Positions 7,675-20,869 of a stretch of DNA of 51,357 nucleotides are shown in pieces. Under the pieces are notes generated by a model. That model worked only from the letters and a program-made list of their open reading frames with translations, was not told where the DNA came from and searched no databases. The DNA is from JBBPZA01 sp963728925 (GTDB lineage: Bacteria > Actinomycetota > Thermoleophilia > Solirubrobacterales > Solirubrobacteraceae). The stretch is from NCBI GenBank assembly GCA_963728925.1, contig CAVSMB010000007.1, forward strand, positions 1-51,357, written 5' to 3'. The translations under genes and the position numbers were made by a program. The number at the start of each line of letters is the position of its first letter. Position 1 is the first letter of the stretch.

Positions 7675-9276
7675 GTGGCCACGATCTCAAGCCTACTGCG
7701 CGACCACGTGACGCTGCGGGTGCGCTCCGTGGATCGGATCTTCCTGGCCGGTTACGTGCCGCGGCTTCAGTGCGGCGGGCAGCTGGTGCGGTTTTTGCTT
7801 GACCGCGTCGGCGGGAATATCCCGTCGCCGGCGATCCTGGGCCGGATCGGCCGCGGCTATGTCGAGGCGGTCGACCGCTTCGCGCTCGATCACGAGGTTC
7901 CGGTCGTGCGGTTCGCGAAGGGCGAGTGCAAGGAGGACGTCGCGCGGTCGTATCTGCAGCGTGCCGAGCGCGAGGGCCGCTGCGGCGTGGCGCTGATCGG
8001 CGTCGCACAGGAGAAGGCCTATGCGTGGCGCGGCTGGCGCGACGGCGGCTCAGACGAGCATCCGCACTTCGAGTTCGGCCGCCAGGCGATCTACGTCAAT
8101 CACTACTACTTCTACATCTATGACCGCGAGTGGGGGCCGGCGTTCATCAAGACCAATGCCTATGCGCCCTACCCGATCTGGATCTACCTCAACGGTCACG
8201 AGTGGGCCAAGCGCCAGGCCGCCCAGGCCGGGATCGAGTTCCGGGCGCTCGACAACGGCTTCGCCGCCTGCGGCGACGCCCGCGCGCTGGCGGCGATCTG
8301 CGGCTCGCTGGCCCACGTCGACGTCGAGGCGTTCTTCTCGCGCTGGATCGCGGTGCTGCCGTCACCGTTTACCGCCGCCGAGCGCGCACGCTACGGCTAT
8401 CGCCTGTCGATCCGCCAACTGGAGCTGTCGGACACCCGCGTCTTCGATCGCCCGGCCGCCGGCCGCGCGTGGTTTGAGCGCACGATCGCCGACCAGCTGG
8501 ACCTCGGGCGTCCCGACCGCGTACAGATCGTCTTCGGGCGAAAGGTCTCGCGCGCGACCCCCGGTGTCTTCCAGACCAAGGTAATCACGCGCGGCGTCGC
8601 GCCGGTGATCCAGGCCCACTACAAGCACTCCAAGGTCAAGCAGTACTTCAAGGACGGCCGCGCGCTGCGGACCGAGACGACCGTCAACGACCCCTACGAC
8701 TTCGCCGTCAAGCGCACCCTGTCCGCCGACACCTGGCAGGCGCTGCTGACCCTCGGCCACGACATCAACACACGGCTGATGACCACCCAACTGCAGGCGT
8801 GCCAATGCGCGCCCGACCCGGCCGCGCTGCAGGCGGTCGTGCTGCCGTCCGTCCACGACGGCCTACCCGCCCCCGGCCTCAGGTTCGGCGACCCACGCGT
8901 GATGGCGCTGCTGGCCTGCCTGTGCCACTGGGGCCACCTCTTCAACGGGCTGACGAACCGCAGCCTGCGCGAGCTCGTCGCCGGCCTGATCCCCGGCTAC
9001 ACCGCGCGCCAGGCCACCTACGACCTGCGCCGCCTGCGCAGGAAGGGCCTCATCCACCGCGTCCCACGCTCCCAGCGCTACGAGCTCACCGACCACGGCC
9101 GGATGATCGCCGTCTTGTTCACCAAGACCCACACGCGGATCGTCAACCCCACGCTCGCCGAGCTCGACCCCCGCCTCCCCGACCCGATCGCCCGCACCAC
9201 AGCCCTCGGCAGGCCCTGGCGCCAGTTCCAGCACGCGCTCGACGACCGCATCAAACAGGCCGCTATCGCGGCGTGA
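7675..9276 (+). CDS. Uncharacterised protein with C-terminal winged-helix domain
   Basis: The product is 533 residues. GTG at 7675 is supported by GAGGAGG at 7658-7664. I recognise a family of similar unnamed proteins recurring in many actinobacterial and other genomes, but no function. The N-terminal ~370 residues form an unknown domain with an aromatic block (HYYFYIYDREWGPAF), then APYPIWIYLNGHEWAKRQ, later VITRGVAPVI, HYKHSKVKQYFKDGRALRTE and TTVNDPYDF. Residues about 425-490 look like a winged helix (RSLRELVAGLI, YDLRRLRRKGLI, YELTDHGR), which suggests nucleic-acid binding. There is no membrane segment or signal peptide. It lies alone between an IS and a decayed gene, so it may itself be part of a mobile unit. 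Confidence 0.75.
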   Translation: MATISSLLRDHVTLRVRSVDRIFLAGYVPRLQCGGQLVRFLLDRVGGNIPSPAILGRIGRGYVEAVDRFALDHEVPVVRFAKGECKEDVARSYLQRAEREGRCGVALIGVAQEKAYAWRGWRDGGSDEHPHFEFGRQAIYVNHYYFYIYDREWGPAFIKTNAYAPYPIWIYLNGHEWAKRQAAQAGIEFRALDNGFAACGDARALAAICGSLAHVDVEAFFSRWIAVLPSPFTAAERARYGYRLSIRQLELSDTRVFDRPAAGRAWFERTIADQLDLGRPDRVQIVFGRKVSRATPGVFQTKVITRGVAPVIQAHYKHSKVKQYFKDGRALRTETTVNDPYDFAVKRTLSADTWQALLTLGHDINTRLMTTQLQACQCAPDPAALQAVVLPSVHDGLPAPGLRFGDPRVMALLACLCHWGHLFNGLTNRSLRELVAGLIPGYTARQATYDLRRLRRKGLIHRVPRSQRYELTDHGRMIAVLFTKTHTRIVNPTLAELDPRLPDPIARTTALGRPWRQFQHALDDRIKQAAIAA

Positions 9277-9317
9277 AAACATGACCCGCCCGTGAACCTT
9301 CCAACCACCAAGCGGAG

Positions 9318-11183
9318 CTAGCGGTCGGGTCGGTACATCAACTCGACGTAGTCGTCGAGCATCCGGGCGGCGCTGAACGCGGGCGCGAGGGAGCGCAGCG
9401 AGGCTCGGATCAGGGCCAGCCAGCCGCGCGGCAATCCGACCTCGTCGCGGTCGTAGAACGCGGGCACGACCTCGTCGGAGAGCAGCCGGTACAGCTCCGT
9501 GCCGTCGCGGGCGTCCTGGGCGGCAGGATCGCCCTCCACGTCGCCGGGGAGGGCCCAGCCGTTCGTGCCGTCGTAGCCCTCCGCCCACCAGCCGTCGAGC
9601 ACGCTCAGGTTCAGCCCGCCGTTGGCGGCGGACTTCATGCCGCTCGTCCCGCTGGCCTCGAGCGGCGGGCGCGGCAGGTTCACCCACACGTCGCAGCCTT
9701 GTACGAGCCGCGCGGCCAAGTCGAGGTCGTAGTCATGCAGGAAGACCGCCCGCCCCCCGGCCTCCCGGCGCGCCCTTGAGCACGAAGAGCTCCTGGAGCA
9801 GCCGCTTGGCCTCGTCGTCGGTCGGGTGCGCCTTGCCCGCGACGACAAGCTGGAGCGGGCGCTCGCCGGCGAGCAGCGCGAGGCTGCGTGGTCCTGCACG
9901 AGCAGCGGCAGGCGCTTGTAGGCGGCCACGCGGCGGGCAAAGCCGACGGTCAGGACCTGGGCTGAAATCCGCGCTCGGCGGCCTCGACGTAGTCGCGCGG
10001 CTCGCCGCGGGCAAGGCGGTCAGCGACGCTGCGCTCGCGGACGACGTCGACGAGCGCGGCGCGCTGGCGCTCGCGCGCCGCCCACAGCTCGGCGTCTCCA
10101 ACGGCGTCGAGCGCCGCCCACGTGGCGCAGTCGGCGCCCCGCGCCGGCCAGTCGTCCCCCAGGTGGCGGTCGAGGAGCTCGCGCATCGGCGCGCCCACCC
10201 AGCTCGGAAGGTGCACGCCGTTGGTGATGTGCCTGATCGGCACGGCCTCGGCGGCGCGGCCAGGCCAGAGGTGGCGCCACATCTCCCGCGCCACGCTCCC
10301 GTGGCGCCGGCTCACGGCGTTGGCCGCGCGGCTCGTGCGCAGGGCGAGCTGGGTGACGCCCAGCGGCTCGTCCTCGTCGTCCGGATGCGAGCGCCCGAGG
10401 CGCACGAGCGCTGGCGGGTCGAGCCCGAGCGAACGCGCCCAACGTGCCCTCGATGTGCTCGGCCGGGTAGGTGTCGTTCCCGGCCGGCACGGGCGTGTGG
10501 GTGGTGAACACCACGCGCTCGCGCGCGGCCGCGAGCGCGGTGTCGAGGTCCGTGCCCCGGGCCGTCTCCCGCCGCGCCAGCTCAAGTGGCGCGAGTGCGG
10601 CGTGTCCCTCGTTGAGGTGGACGACGGCCGGCTCGACGCCGAGCGCCGCCAGCGCGCGCATGCCGCCGACGCCCAGCAGCGCGTACTGCGCCAGGCGTAT
10701 GTCCGGGTCGCCGACGTAGAGCCGCGAGGTGATCCAGCGCGCCCGGGCGGCGTTCCCGGGTCGGTCGGCATCGAGGAGGAAGAGAGGGACGCGCCCGAGG
10801 TCGACCCGCCAGACCTGCGCGGTCACCTCGATGTCCCAGATCGGCAGAAGAACGCGACCGGTCGCTCGGACGCGGGCGCAGGCGGCTCTTCCGCGATCGC
10901 CCGCTCGAGCGCGTCGACGCGGGCGCGCAGCTCGGGGGCGGCGGCGGCGCGCGCGAGCGCCTCGGCCGAGGCACTCCTGGAGCAGGCGCACCGGATTGCC
11001 GCCGCAGCGGTCCCAGCGACCGGCGTCGACAAAGCGGAACAGGTCCTCGCCGCCTGGCCACCATGCCCAGCGGTAGTCGTAGGCGAGGCGGGCCAGCCCG
11101 GCAAGCTCGGCGGGAAGGCAAGCGGCCAACGCGCTCGCCGCCCGCGCGACGTCGCGCTCGCCGCGTCGGCTTGCCACGGTCAT
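9318..11183 (-). pseudogene. glgP: Alpha-glucan (glycogen/maltodextrin) phosphorylase, decayed
   Basis: The homology is clear but spread over three frames. An intact GT35 phosphorylase would release glucose 1-phosphate from alpha-glucan ends. The N-terminus (LARLAYDYRWAWWPGGEDLF) is in one frame from ATG 11183. A frame change follows LLQE near 10970, and ALARAAAAPELRARVDALE continues in another frame. About 80 residues, including the usual PIYSGGLGVLAGD region, are missing near 10845. VTAQVWRVDLGRVPLFLLDA through NDTYPAEH is back in the first frame. LGLDPPALVRLG to the IRHITNGVH region follows a shift near 10440, and further shifts lie near 9955, 9870 and 9760. The PLP-site segment EASGTSGMKSAANGG survives at the end. 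Its ATG overlaps the stop of the preceding gene (ATGA). Confidence 0.88.
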
Positions 11184-11746
11184 TCGCGGTCAGGGATCGC
11201 CGGAGGTCGTCGGATGGCGTGGCCGCCTCCGGCGGGCACGCCATCGACCACGGCACCCGCCACCACGTCGCGCGTTACGACGGAGCGCGAGCCGACCCGC
11301 GCACCCGCGCCGATGCGCACCCCGCGCAGCACCGCCACGCGAGGGCCGAGCACCGCCCCCGCATCGATGCGCACCGCGGCCGCCTGTAACCCCTGGAGCC
11401 GGATCGGCGTCTCCACGTCGCCGAAGCGGTGGTCGAAGTCGACGACCACGACCTCGTCACCGAGCACGCACCGCTCGCCGATCGCGACCCCGGCACGCGC
11501 GACTACCGCGCAGCGATCGCCGAGCACGGCGCCGGCGCCGATCGCCACCGTGCCGCCGCGCACCTCCACGCGGCAGCGCTCGCCCAGCGCGGCACCGTCG
11601 CCCACGACGACGCGCGCGCCCGGAGCGACCTCAAAGCGCACGCCGCGCCCGAGCCGCGGCGTCCCGCGCAGCTCGACCCGGCCGCGCTGGCGCGCGCGCA
11701 CCCGCAGGGCGCGCAGGCGGTGGCGTAGGCGCGAGCCGGCGATCAC
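11180..11746 (-). CDS. Left-handed beta-helix (hexapeptide repeat) acyltransferase-like protein
   Basis: The 188-residue protein is made largely of hexapeptide turns (for example GARVVVGDGAALGERC, AIGAGAVLGDRC, RIGAGARVGSRSVV) that would fold into a left-handed beta-helix trimer, as in O-acetyltransferases. A basic N-terminus (RLRHRLRALRVRARQR) and the segment VVVVDFDHRFGD, with an aspartate-histidine pair in the usual catalytic loop area, fit a sugar or lipid acetyltransferase. The acceptor cannot be read from sequence. GTG at 11746 is the assumed start. The gene follows the SGNH hydrolase by 9 bp and its TGA overlaps the ATG of glgP, so it belongs to the malQ-glgP run. Confidence 0.8.
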   Translation of the reverse strand: MIAGSRLRHRLRALRVRARQRGRVELRGTPRLGRGVRFEVAPGARVVVGDGAALGERCRVEVRGGTVAIGAGAVLGDRCAVVARAGVAIGERCVLGDEVVVVDFDHRFGDVETPIRLQGLQAAAVRIDAGAVLGPRVAVLRGVRIGAGARVGSRSVVTRDVVAGAVVDGVPAGGGHAIRRPPAIPDRE

Positions 11747-11755
11747 GCCGCGATC

Positions 11756-12445
11756 CTAGAGCCGCGCCGCCTCGACGCGCCTTCGCACCAGGTCGCGCGC
11801 AAGCAGGCTTCCCCAGCGCGCGGCGAAGCGGCCGCGAGCGCGGCCGCCGCGGTGAGGGTCGGCGCGGGCCGACGGCGGCCGCGGAACCGCGACCCCCGCG
11901 GCCGCGAGCGCGCGCGCCGCGCGATCGGCGATCTCGAGCTGGCCCAGCGCCGTCGGATGGACGGCGTCGGGAAGGAGCAGTCGCCACCCACGCAGGTCGG
12001 ACAGCTCGGCGCACACCGCGCCGTGCTCGCCCGCCAGCCGGCGGACGACCGCGTTCGCGTCGCCCACCTTCGCACCCGCGCGGGGGCGGCCGAGGTCGAG
12101 CGGAATCGTGAAGGTCAGGACCCGCGCGGCGTGTCGGCGCAGCCGCGCGAGCGTCGCGCCAAAGTCGGCCGCGAAGCGATCGCCGTCCCAGTCCGGGCCG
12201 CGCGCGTTGTTGACGCCGACGTAGACGCACGCGAGGTCGTAATCCGCGCGCACGCGCGGGAGCTGTTCGGTGACCAGGCTCGCCGCGACCGCCTCGTCCA
12301 CCGCCAGGTTCGTGTAGGGCATCTCGAGCCCATGCGCCAGCCACAGCGCCCACGATCGGTAAGAGACACCCAGCGCCGGCTCGCCGTCGCCCTTGGTGAT
12401 GCTGTCGCCGAGCGCGAGCAGGCCGAGGCGGCAGGGCCCGCTCAT
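11756..12445 (-). CDS. SGNH/GDSL-family hydrolase
   Basis: This is a 229-residue esterase/lipase-like hydrolase, probably cytosolic because no signal peptide is present. The catalytic serine block is LGDSITKGDG near residue 14, the glycine block follows the AVDEAVAAS segment, the asparagine block is VYVGVNNARG, and the Asp-His block is LPDAVHPT. All four SGNH blocks are therefore present. The substrate is unknown; its place between malQ and an acetyltransferase suggests removal of acyl groups from a saccharide, which is inference. The ATG at 12445 overlaps the malQ stop by 4 bp (ATGA), implying translational coupling. The C-terminal ~45 residues are Arg/Ala-rich and probably disordered. Confidence 0.85.
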   Translation of the reverse strand: MSGPCRLGLLALGDSITKGDGEPALGVSYRSWALWLAHGLEMPYTNLAVDEAVAASLVTEQLPRVRADYDLACVYVGVNNARGPDWDGDRFAADFGATLARLRRHAARVLTFTIPLDLGRPRAGAKVGDANAVVRRLAGEHGAVCAELSDLRGWRLLLPDAVHPTALGQLEIADRAARALAAAGVAVPRPPSARADPHRGGRARGRFAARWGSLLARDLVRRRVEAARL

Positions 12446-13665
12446 CCCTGCGCCAGCCGTCCCGACTCCTCAGTGGCGGCCCGCAGGCGCCGCGCGTGCG
12501 CCGAGGTGAGCTGCCCGAGCTCGAGCCGCCAGCGCCAGTTCCCGGTCGCGTGGCCGGGAACGTTCATGCGCGCTTCGCCGCCGAGGCCAAGCACGTCGGA
12601 GAGCTGGACCATCGCCAGCCGCGCGCGCGAGGACAGCAGCAGGCGGATCATCAGCCAGCACGGATCGTAGTCGGACAGCGACGCCGCCGCCGCGACTTCG
12701 CGGGCGCGGGCGCGCTCGGACTCGGGAAGCCCGTCCCACCAGCTCCGCAGGGTGGCTTGGTCGTGGGTGCCGGTGTAGGCGACCGCGTCGGGCTCGTGGC
12801 GTTCGAGCTGGTGCTCGGCCAGCGGCTCGGAGCCGAACGCGAACTGCAGGACGACCATGCCGGGGAACCCGAGCTCGCGCCGCATCTCGATCACGCGGTC
12901 GGTGATCATGCCGAGGTCCTCGGCGAACACCGGAAGCTCCCCGAGCGCCGCCCGTGCGGCGTCGAACGGCGCCCGCCCCGGCCCGCGCCGCCAGTGTCCC
13001 GACGAGGCGTCGCGGGCCCCCACGGGCACCGCCCAGAACGCGACGAAGCCGCGGAAGTGGTCGAGGCGCGCGAGGTCGAAGAGCGCGACGGTGCGTCGCA
13101 GGCGCTCGACCCACCAGCGGTAGCCGTCGCGGCGATGGGCGGGCCAGTCGTAGAGCGGGTTGCCCCACAGCTGGCCGATCGCGCTGTAGGCGTCGGGCGG
13201 TGCCCCGGCCTGGAGGCCCGCGAGGAAGAGCTCGGGACGCAGGCGATGCTCGGCGCTCCCCGGCGCCACGTAGATGGGAACGTCGCCGATCAACCGCACC
13301 CCGCGCTCGGCGGCGTAGGCGCGCAATGCCCCCCACTCGCGGTCGAAGCGCAACTGGTCGTTGACGGCGCGGGCGCCCGCCACTCGCTCCCAGTCGCCGA
13401 TCCAGTACGCGTGTCGGGCGCGGAACGCCTCGGCCTCGTCCGAGGTCACGTGCGCCGCCGGATCGGCCAGGAGCCGGCGCCAGCCTGCGAACGCCGAGCG
13501 CGCACGGTAGGGTGAGCGCCCGCGGTCGGGCGGCCCGAGCGGCAGTACCTGCCACCACGACTGACCCGCCTCCGCGAGCCAGTCCACGAACGCAAACGCG
13601 TCCGCTCCGAGGCGGCCAGCCGGCAGCGAGGTGAGGTGAAGTTGGACGCCGCTCGATCGCCGCAC
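12442..13665 (-). CDS. malQ: 4-alpha-glucanotransferase (amylomaltase, GH77)
   Basis: The enzyme would transfer maltodextrin segments between alpha-1,4-glucans, releasing glucose and longer chains. GH77 landmarks are SSGVQLHLTSLPAG at the start, QVLPLGPPDRGRSPY, RLIGDVPIYV, the nucleophile segment ARLDHFRGF, the acid/base segment PVFAEDLGMIT and the third acidic residue in YTGTHDQAT. The frame is open to 13722, but GTG at 13665 fits the family start and avoids running into the divergent glgE; that start gives about 407 residues, at the short end for the family. It leads the minus-strand run malQ-SGNH-hexapeptide-glgP and lies head-to-head with glgE, only about 35 bp apart. Confidence 0.9.
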   Translation of the reverse strand: MRRSSGVQLHLTSLPAGRLGADAFAFVDWLAEAGQSWWQVLPLGPPDRGRSPYRARSAFAGWRRLLADPAAHVTSDEAEAFRARHAYWIGDWERVAGARAVNDQLRFDREWGALRAYAAERGVRLIGDVPIYVAPGSAEHRLRPELFLAGLQAGAPPDAYSAIGQLWGNPLYDWPAHRRDGYRWWVERLRRTVALFDLARLDHFRGFVAFWAVPVGARDASSGHWRRGPGRAPFDAARAALGELPVFAEDLGMITDRVIEMRRELGFPGMVVLQFAFGSEPLAEHQLERHEPDAVAYTGTHDQATLRSWWDGLPESERARAREVAAAASLSDYDPCWLMIRLLLSSRARLAMVQLSDVLGLGGEARMNVPGHATGNWRWRLELGQLTSAHARRLRAATEESGRLAQG

Positions 13666-13700
13666 GCCTGCCGCGGGCGTGCGATCGCAAGGATTACGGA

Positions 13701-15628
13701 GTGCCCATCCAGCCACGACCACGCATCCGCATCGAGAAGCCGGCGCCGAGCATCGACTGCGGACGCTACCCGCCCAAGCGCTGCGAGGGCGACCTCGTCG
13801 AGGCGTCGGCCGACATCTTCCGCGACGGCCACGACATCCTGGGCGCCGTGGTGCGCTGGCGCGGACCGAAGGGCCGTCGCTGGCGCGAGGCGCCCATGCG
13901 CCCGATCGACGAGCACGTCGAGGGCGTCCGCTGGGCCGGCGCCTTCGTGGTCGAGACGCTCGGGCGCTGGGAGTGGACGATCGAGGCCTGGACGGACGGC
14001 TTCGCGAGCTGGCGCGACGAGCTGCAGCGCAAGCTCGCCTCCGGGCAGACCGACCTCGCCGCCGAGCTGTCGGAGGGGAGACTGCTGCTGCGCCAGGCGG
14101 CCGAGCGGGCGCGCAAGCCCGACCGGCGGATCGTCGAGCAGGCGCTCGCGCTGATCGAAGGCGCCGACGTGCCCGAGGCGGCCAGGCACGACGCCGCCCT
14201 GGACCGGGAGCTCCTCGCCGCTGTGCAGCGCGTCCTCGATCGCACGGGCGTGGCCACGCTCGAGCACCCGCTCACCATCGACGTCGACCGCGAGCGCGCG
14301 CGTTTCGGCGCCTGGTACGAGCTGTTCCCGCGTTCGTGGGGCGGCTTCGAGGGCGTCCGCACACAGCTTCCGCGCTTCGCCGAGCTGGGCTTCGACGTCG
14401 TCTATCTTCCGCCCATCCACCCGATCGGCAAGACGAACCACAAGGGCCGCGACGGTGCGCTCGTCGGCGGGCCCGACGACCCCGGCAGCCCGTGGGCGAT
14501 CGGGGGGCCGGAGGGCGGCCACGAGGCCGTGCACCCCGACCTCGGGACGGTCGAGGACTTCGAGCGGCTCGTCGCCGAGGCAACCCGCCACGGGATCGAG
14601 ATCGCGCTCGACTTCGCGATCCAGTGCTCGGCCGACCACCCCTGGCTGCGCGAGCACCCGGAGTGGTTCCTCAAGCGGCCCGACGGGACGCTCAAGTATG
14701 CCGAGAACCCACCCAAGAAGTACCAGGACATCCACAACGTCGACTTCGACTGCGACGACTGGCGCGGACTGTGGGAGGCCCTGCTCGAGATCGTGATGCT
14801 GTGGGTGAAGCGCGGCGTCCACATCTTCCGCGTCGACAACCCACACACCAAGCCGCTCGCGTTCTGGGAATGGCTGATCGCGGAGGTGCGCGGGCGCCAT
14901 CCCGAGGTGATCTTCTTGTCCGAGGCCTTCACCCGGCGGGCGATCATGCGCGAGCTGGCCAAGCTCGGCTTCAACCAGTCCTACACCTACTTCACGTGGA
15001 AGAACGCCCGCTGGGAGCTGACCGAGTACTTCGACGAGCTCGCCCACGGCGAGGAGCGCGAATACTTCCGGCCGAACCTGTTCGCGAACACGCCGGACAT
15101 CCTCAACGCCTACCTCCAGCACGGCGGGCAGCCGGCGTTCGAGGTCCGCCTCGTGCTCGCGGCCACGCTTTCGCCGACCTACGGCATCTACTCGGGGTTC
15201 GAGCACTTCGAGGACGCGCCCGTGCGCGCCGGCTCGGAGGAGTACCTGCACTCCGAGAAGTACGAGGTCAAGCGGCGCGCGCTCGACGGACCGCTGCTCG
15301 GCCGCGTGGCCATCCTGAACCGCATCCGGCGCGCGCAGCCGGCGCTCCAGCGCTTCGAGAACCTCGTCTTCCTCGAAACCCACAACGACGCGCTGATCGC
15401 GTACGCCAAGCGCCACGCCGGCAACGCCGTCCTGTGCGTGGTGAACCTCGATCCCGCCAACGCGCAGGCGGGGATGGTCGACCTGCCCTGGGACCTCGGA
15501 CTGCCCGAGAGCTTCGGCGTCGCCGACCTGCTCGACGGCGCGCAGTACCAGTGGCATGCCGGCGCCAACTACGTGCGGCTCGATCCCGACCAGGGACGGG
15601 TCGCCCACGTGCTGTCCTTCCAGGAGCC

Positions 15629-15632
<4 letters not shown>
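13701..15632 (+). CDS. glgE: Alpha-1,4-glucan:maltose-1-phosphate maltosyltransferase (GH13_3)
   Basis: GlgE extends alpha-1,4-glucan by adding maltosyl units from maltose 1-phosphate. The product has 643 residues from GTG 13701 (MPIQPRPRIRIEK). The N-terminal domain has the family block CGRYPPKRCEGD, and ELFPRSWGGFEGV leads into the GH13 barrel. The nucleophile is Asp379 in FRVDNPHTKP and the acid/base is Glu408 in FLSEAFTRR; their spacing of 29 matches the characterised Streptomyces enzyme (D394/E423). QCSADHPW and YFRPNLFANTPDI are further GlgE signatures. It is the first gene of a seven-gene operon and overlaps treS by ATGA. Its neighbours TreS and Mak supply its donor. Confidence 0.97.
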
Positions 15633-17310
<1,678 letters not shown>

Positions 17311-17314
<4 letters not shown>

Positions 17315-18688
17315 TTGACCTCCGGGGCGCCCTCGATGAGCCCACGCTCACCGAGTGGGTGCTCGCACAGCGCTGGTTCGGTTCCAAGGCCCGCGAGGTC
17401 TCGAGCGTCGGCGTGCTCGAGGTGGTGCCGCTGCGCACGGAGGGCTCGCCGCTGCTGGCGCTGGTGGTGGTCGAGTCGCGCTTTCCGGCCGGCACGCACG
17501 AGCTATACCAGCTCCTGATCGGCGCGCGGCGGACGAGCGAGGGCTGGAGCGAGCAGCTGATCGCCGACGCCGGCGAGTGGACGCTCTACGACGCGCTCGC
17601 CGACCCGATCGCGGGCATCACCCTGGCCACGCTGATCGACCGCGGGACCACCGTGGAGCAGGACGCCGTGAGCATTGGCTTCCACAGCCCGGGCGGCATT
17701 CCTCTGGGACGGTCGCCGTCGGTGCGCGCGATGGGCGCCGAGCAGTCGAACACCTCGATCGTCCTCAACGACCGGCTCGCGCTGAAGGTCTTCCGCCGTC
17801 TGCAGACGGGCATCAACCCGGAGCTCGAGATGCTGCGCTTCCTGTCCGAGCGCGAGTTCGGCCACGTCGCGACGCTGCACGGCTGGTACGAGCACGCCGG
17901 CGGCCTCCAGGCGACGCTCGGCATCCTCCAGTCGTTCGTGCACGGCCGCAACGGCTGGGAGCTCGCGCTCGACGGGCTCGACCGCGCGCCCGAGGGCGTC
18001 CTCGGGATCCTGGGCGAGCTTGGCGCGGTGATCGGCTCACTGCACACCGTCCTGGGCTCGAACTTCTCGGACCCCGCCTTCGCGCCCGAGGCGCCCAACG
18101 ACGAGACCCTGGCGCTCCTGAGCGCGACGATCGACGAGGAGATCGAGCGCGTGTTCGGGCGCCTCCCGGACAATCCCGCGCTTCAGCCGATCGTCGGACG
18201 CGGCGAGGAGGTCCGCGACCGTCTGGCGCTGCTGACCCAGGTCGCGGTCGGCGGTCGCATGATCCGCACGCACGGCGACCTCCACCTGGGCCAGACGATG
18301 CTCGCGGAGTCCGGCTGGGTGATCCTCGACTTCGAGGGCGAGCCCGCGCGGTCACTGCCCGAGCGCCGGCGCAAGCGCTCGCCGCTGCGCGACGTCGCCG
18401 GGATGCTGCGCTCGTTCGCCTACGTCGTGTCGGCCGCCGCCCAGCAGCGCGACGTCGCCGTTCCGGAGGGCTGGGAGGATCGCGCCCGCGCGGCCTTCCT
18501 GGAGGGCTACCACAAGGCGGTCGAGCCGTCGCTCCTGCCCACCGGTGGGGCCTCCGGCCGCCGGGTGCTGCAGATCTTCGAGCTCGAGAAGGCGGTCTAC
18601 GAGCTCGGCTACGAGCTCAACAACCGGCCGGACTGGGTCGGGATCCCGGTGGCGGGGATCGTCCGGCTGCTGGACGAGTGGGGCCGGC

Positions 18689-18696
<8 letters not shown>
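17311..18696 (+). CDS. mak: Maltokinase (Mak/Pep2)
   Basis: Mak phosphorylates maltose with ATP to alpha-maltose 1-phosphate. The 461 residues have a kinase-like (aminoglycoside phosphotransferase) fold. The N-terminal cap domain opens with WVLAQRWFGSKAREV, the usual start of maltokinases. The nucleotide lobe includes EQSNTSIVLNDRLALKVFRR with the ATP-binding lysine. The catalytic loop is Asp323 in THGDLHLGQTM, and ILDFEGEP supplies the metal ligand. The conserved RRRKRSPLRDVAGMLRSF segment follows. The ATG at 17311 overlaps the treS stop (ATGA), and the gene's end overlaps glgB by 8 bp. Confidence 0.96.

Positions 18697-20869
<2,173 letters not shown>

Noticed and set aside
13446..15608. A 720-codon minus-strand open frame opposite glgE
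   Set aside because: It is an antisense shadow of glgE produced by high GC; it has no recognisable domain and low-complexity composition. The same applies to the long minus-strand frames at 18617-21061, 20734-22404 and 22344-24548 and to the 425-codon plus frames opposite the RTs.
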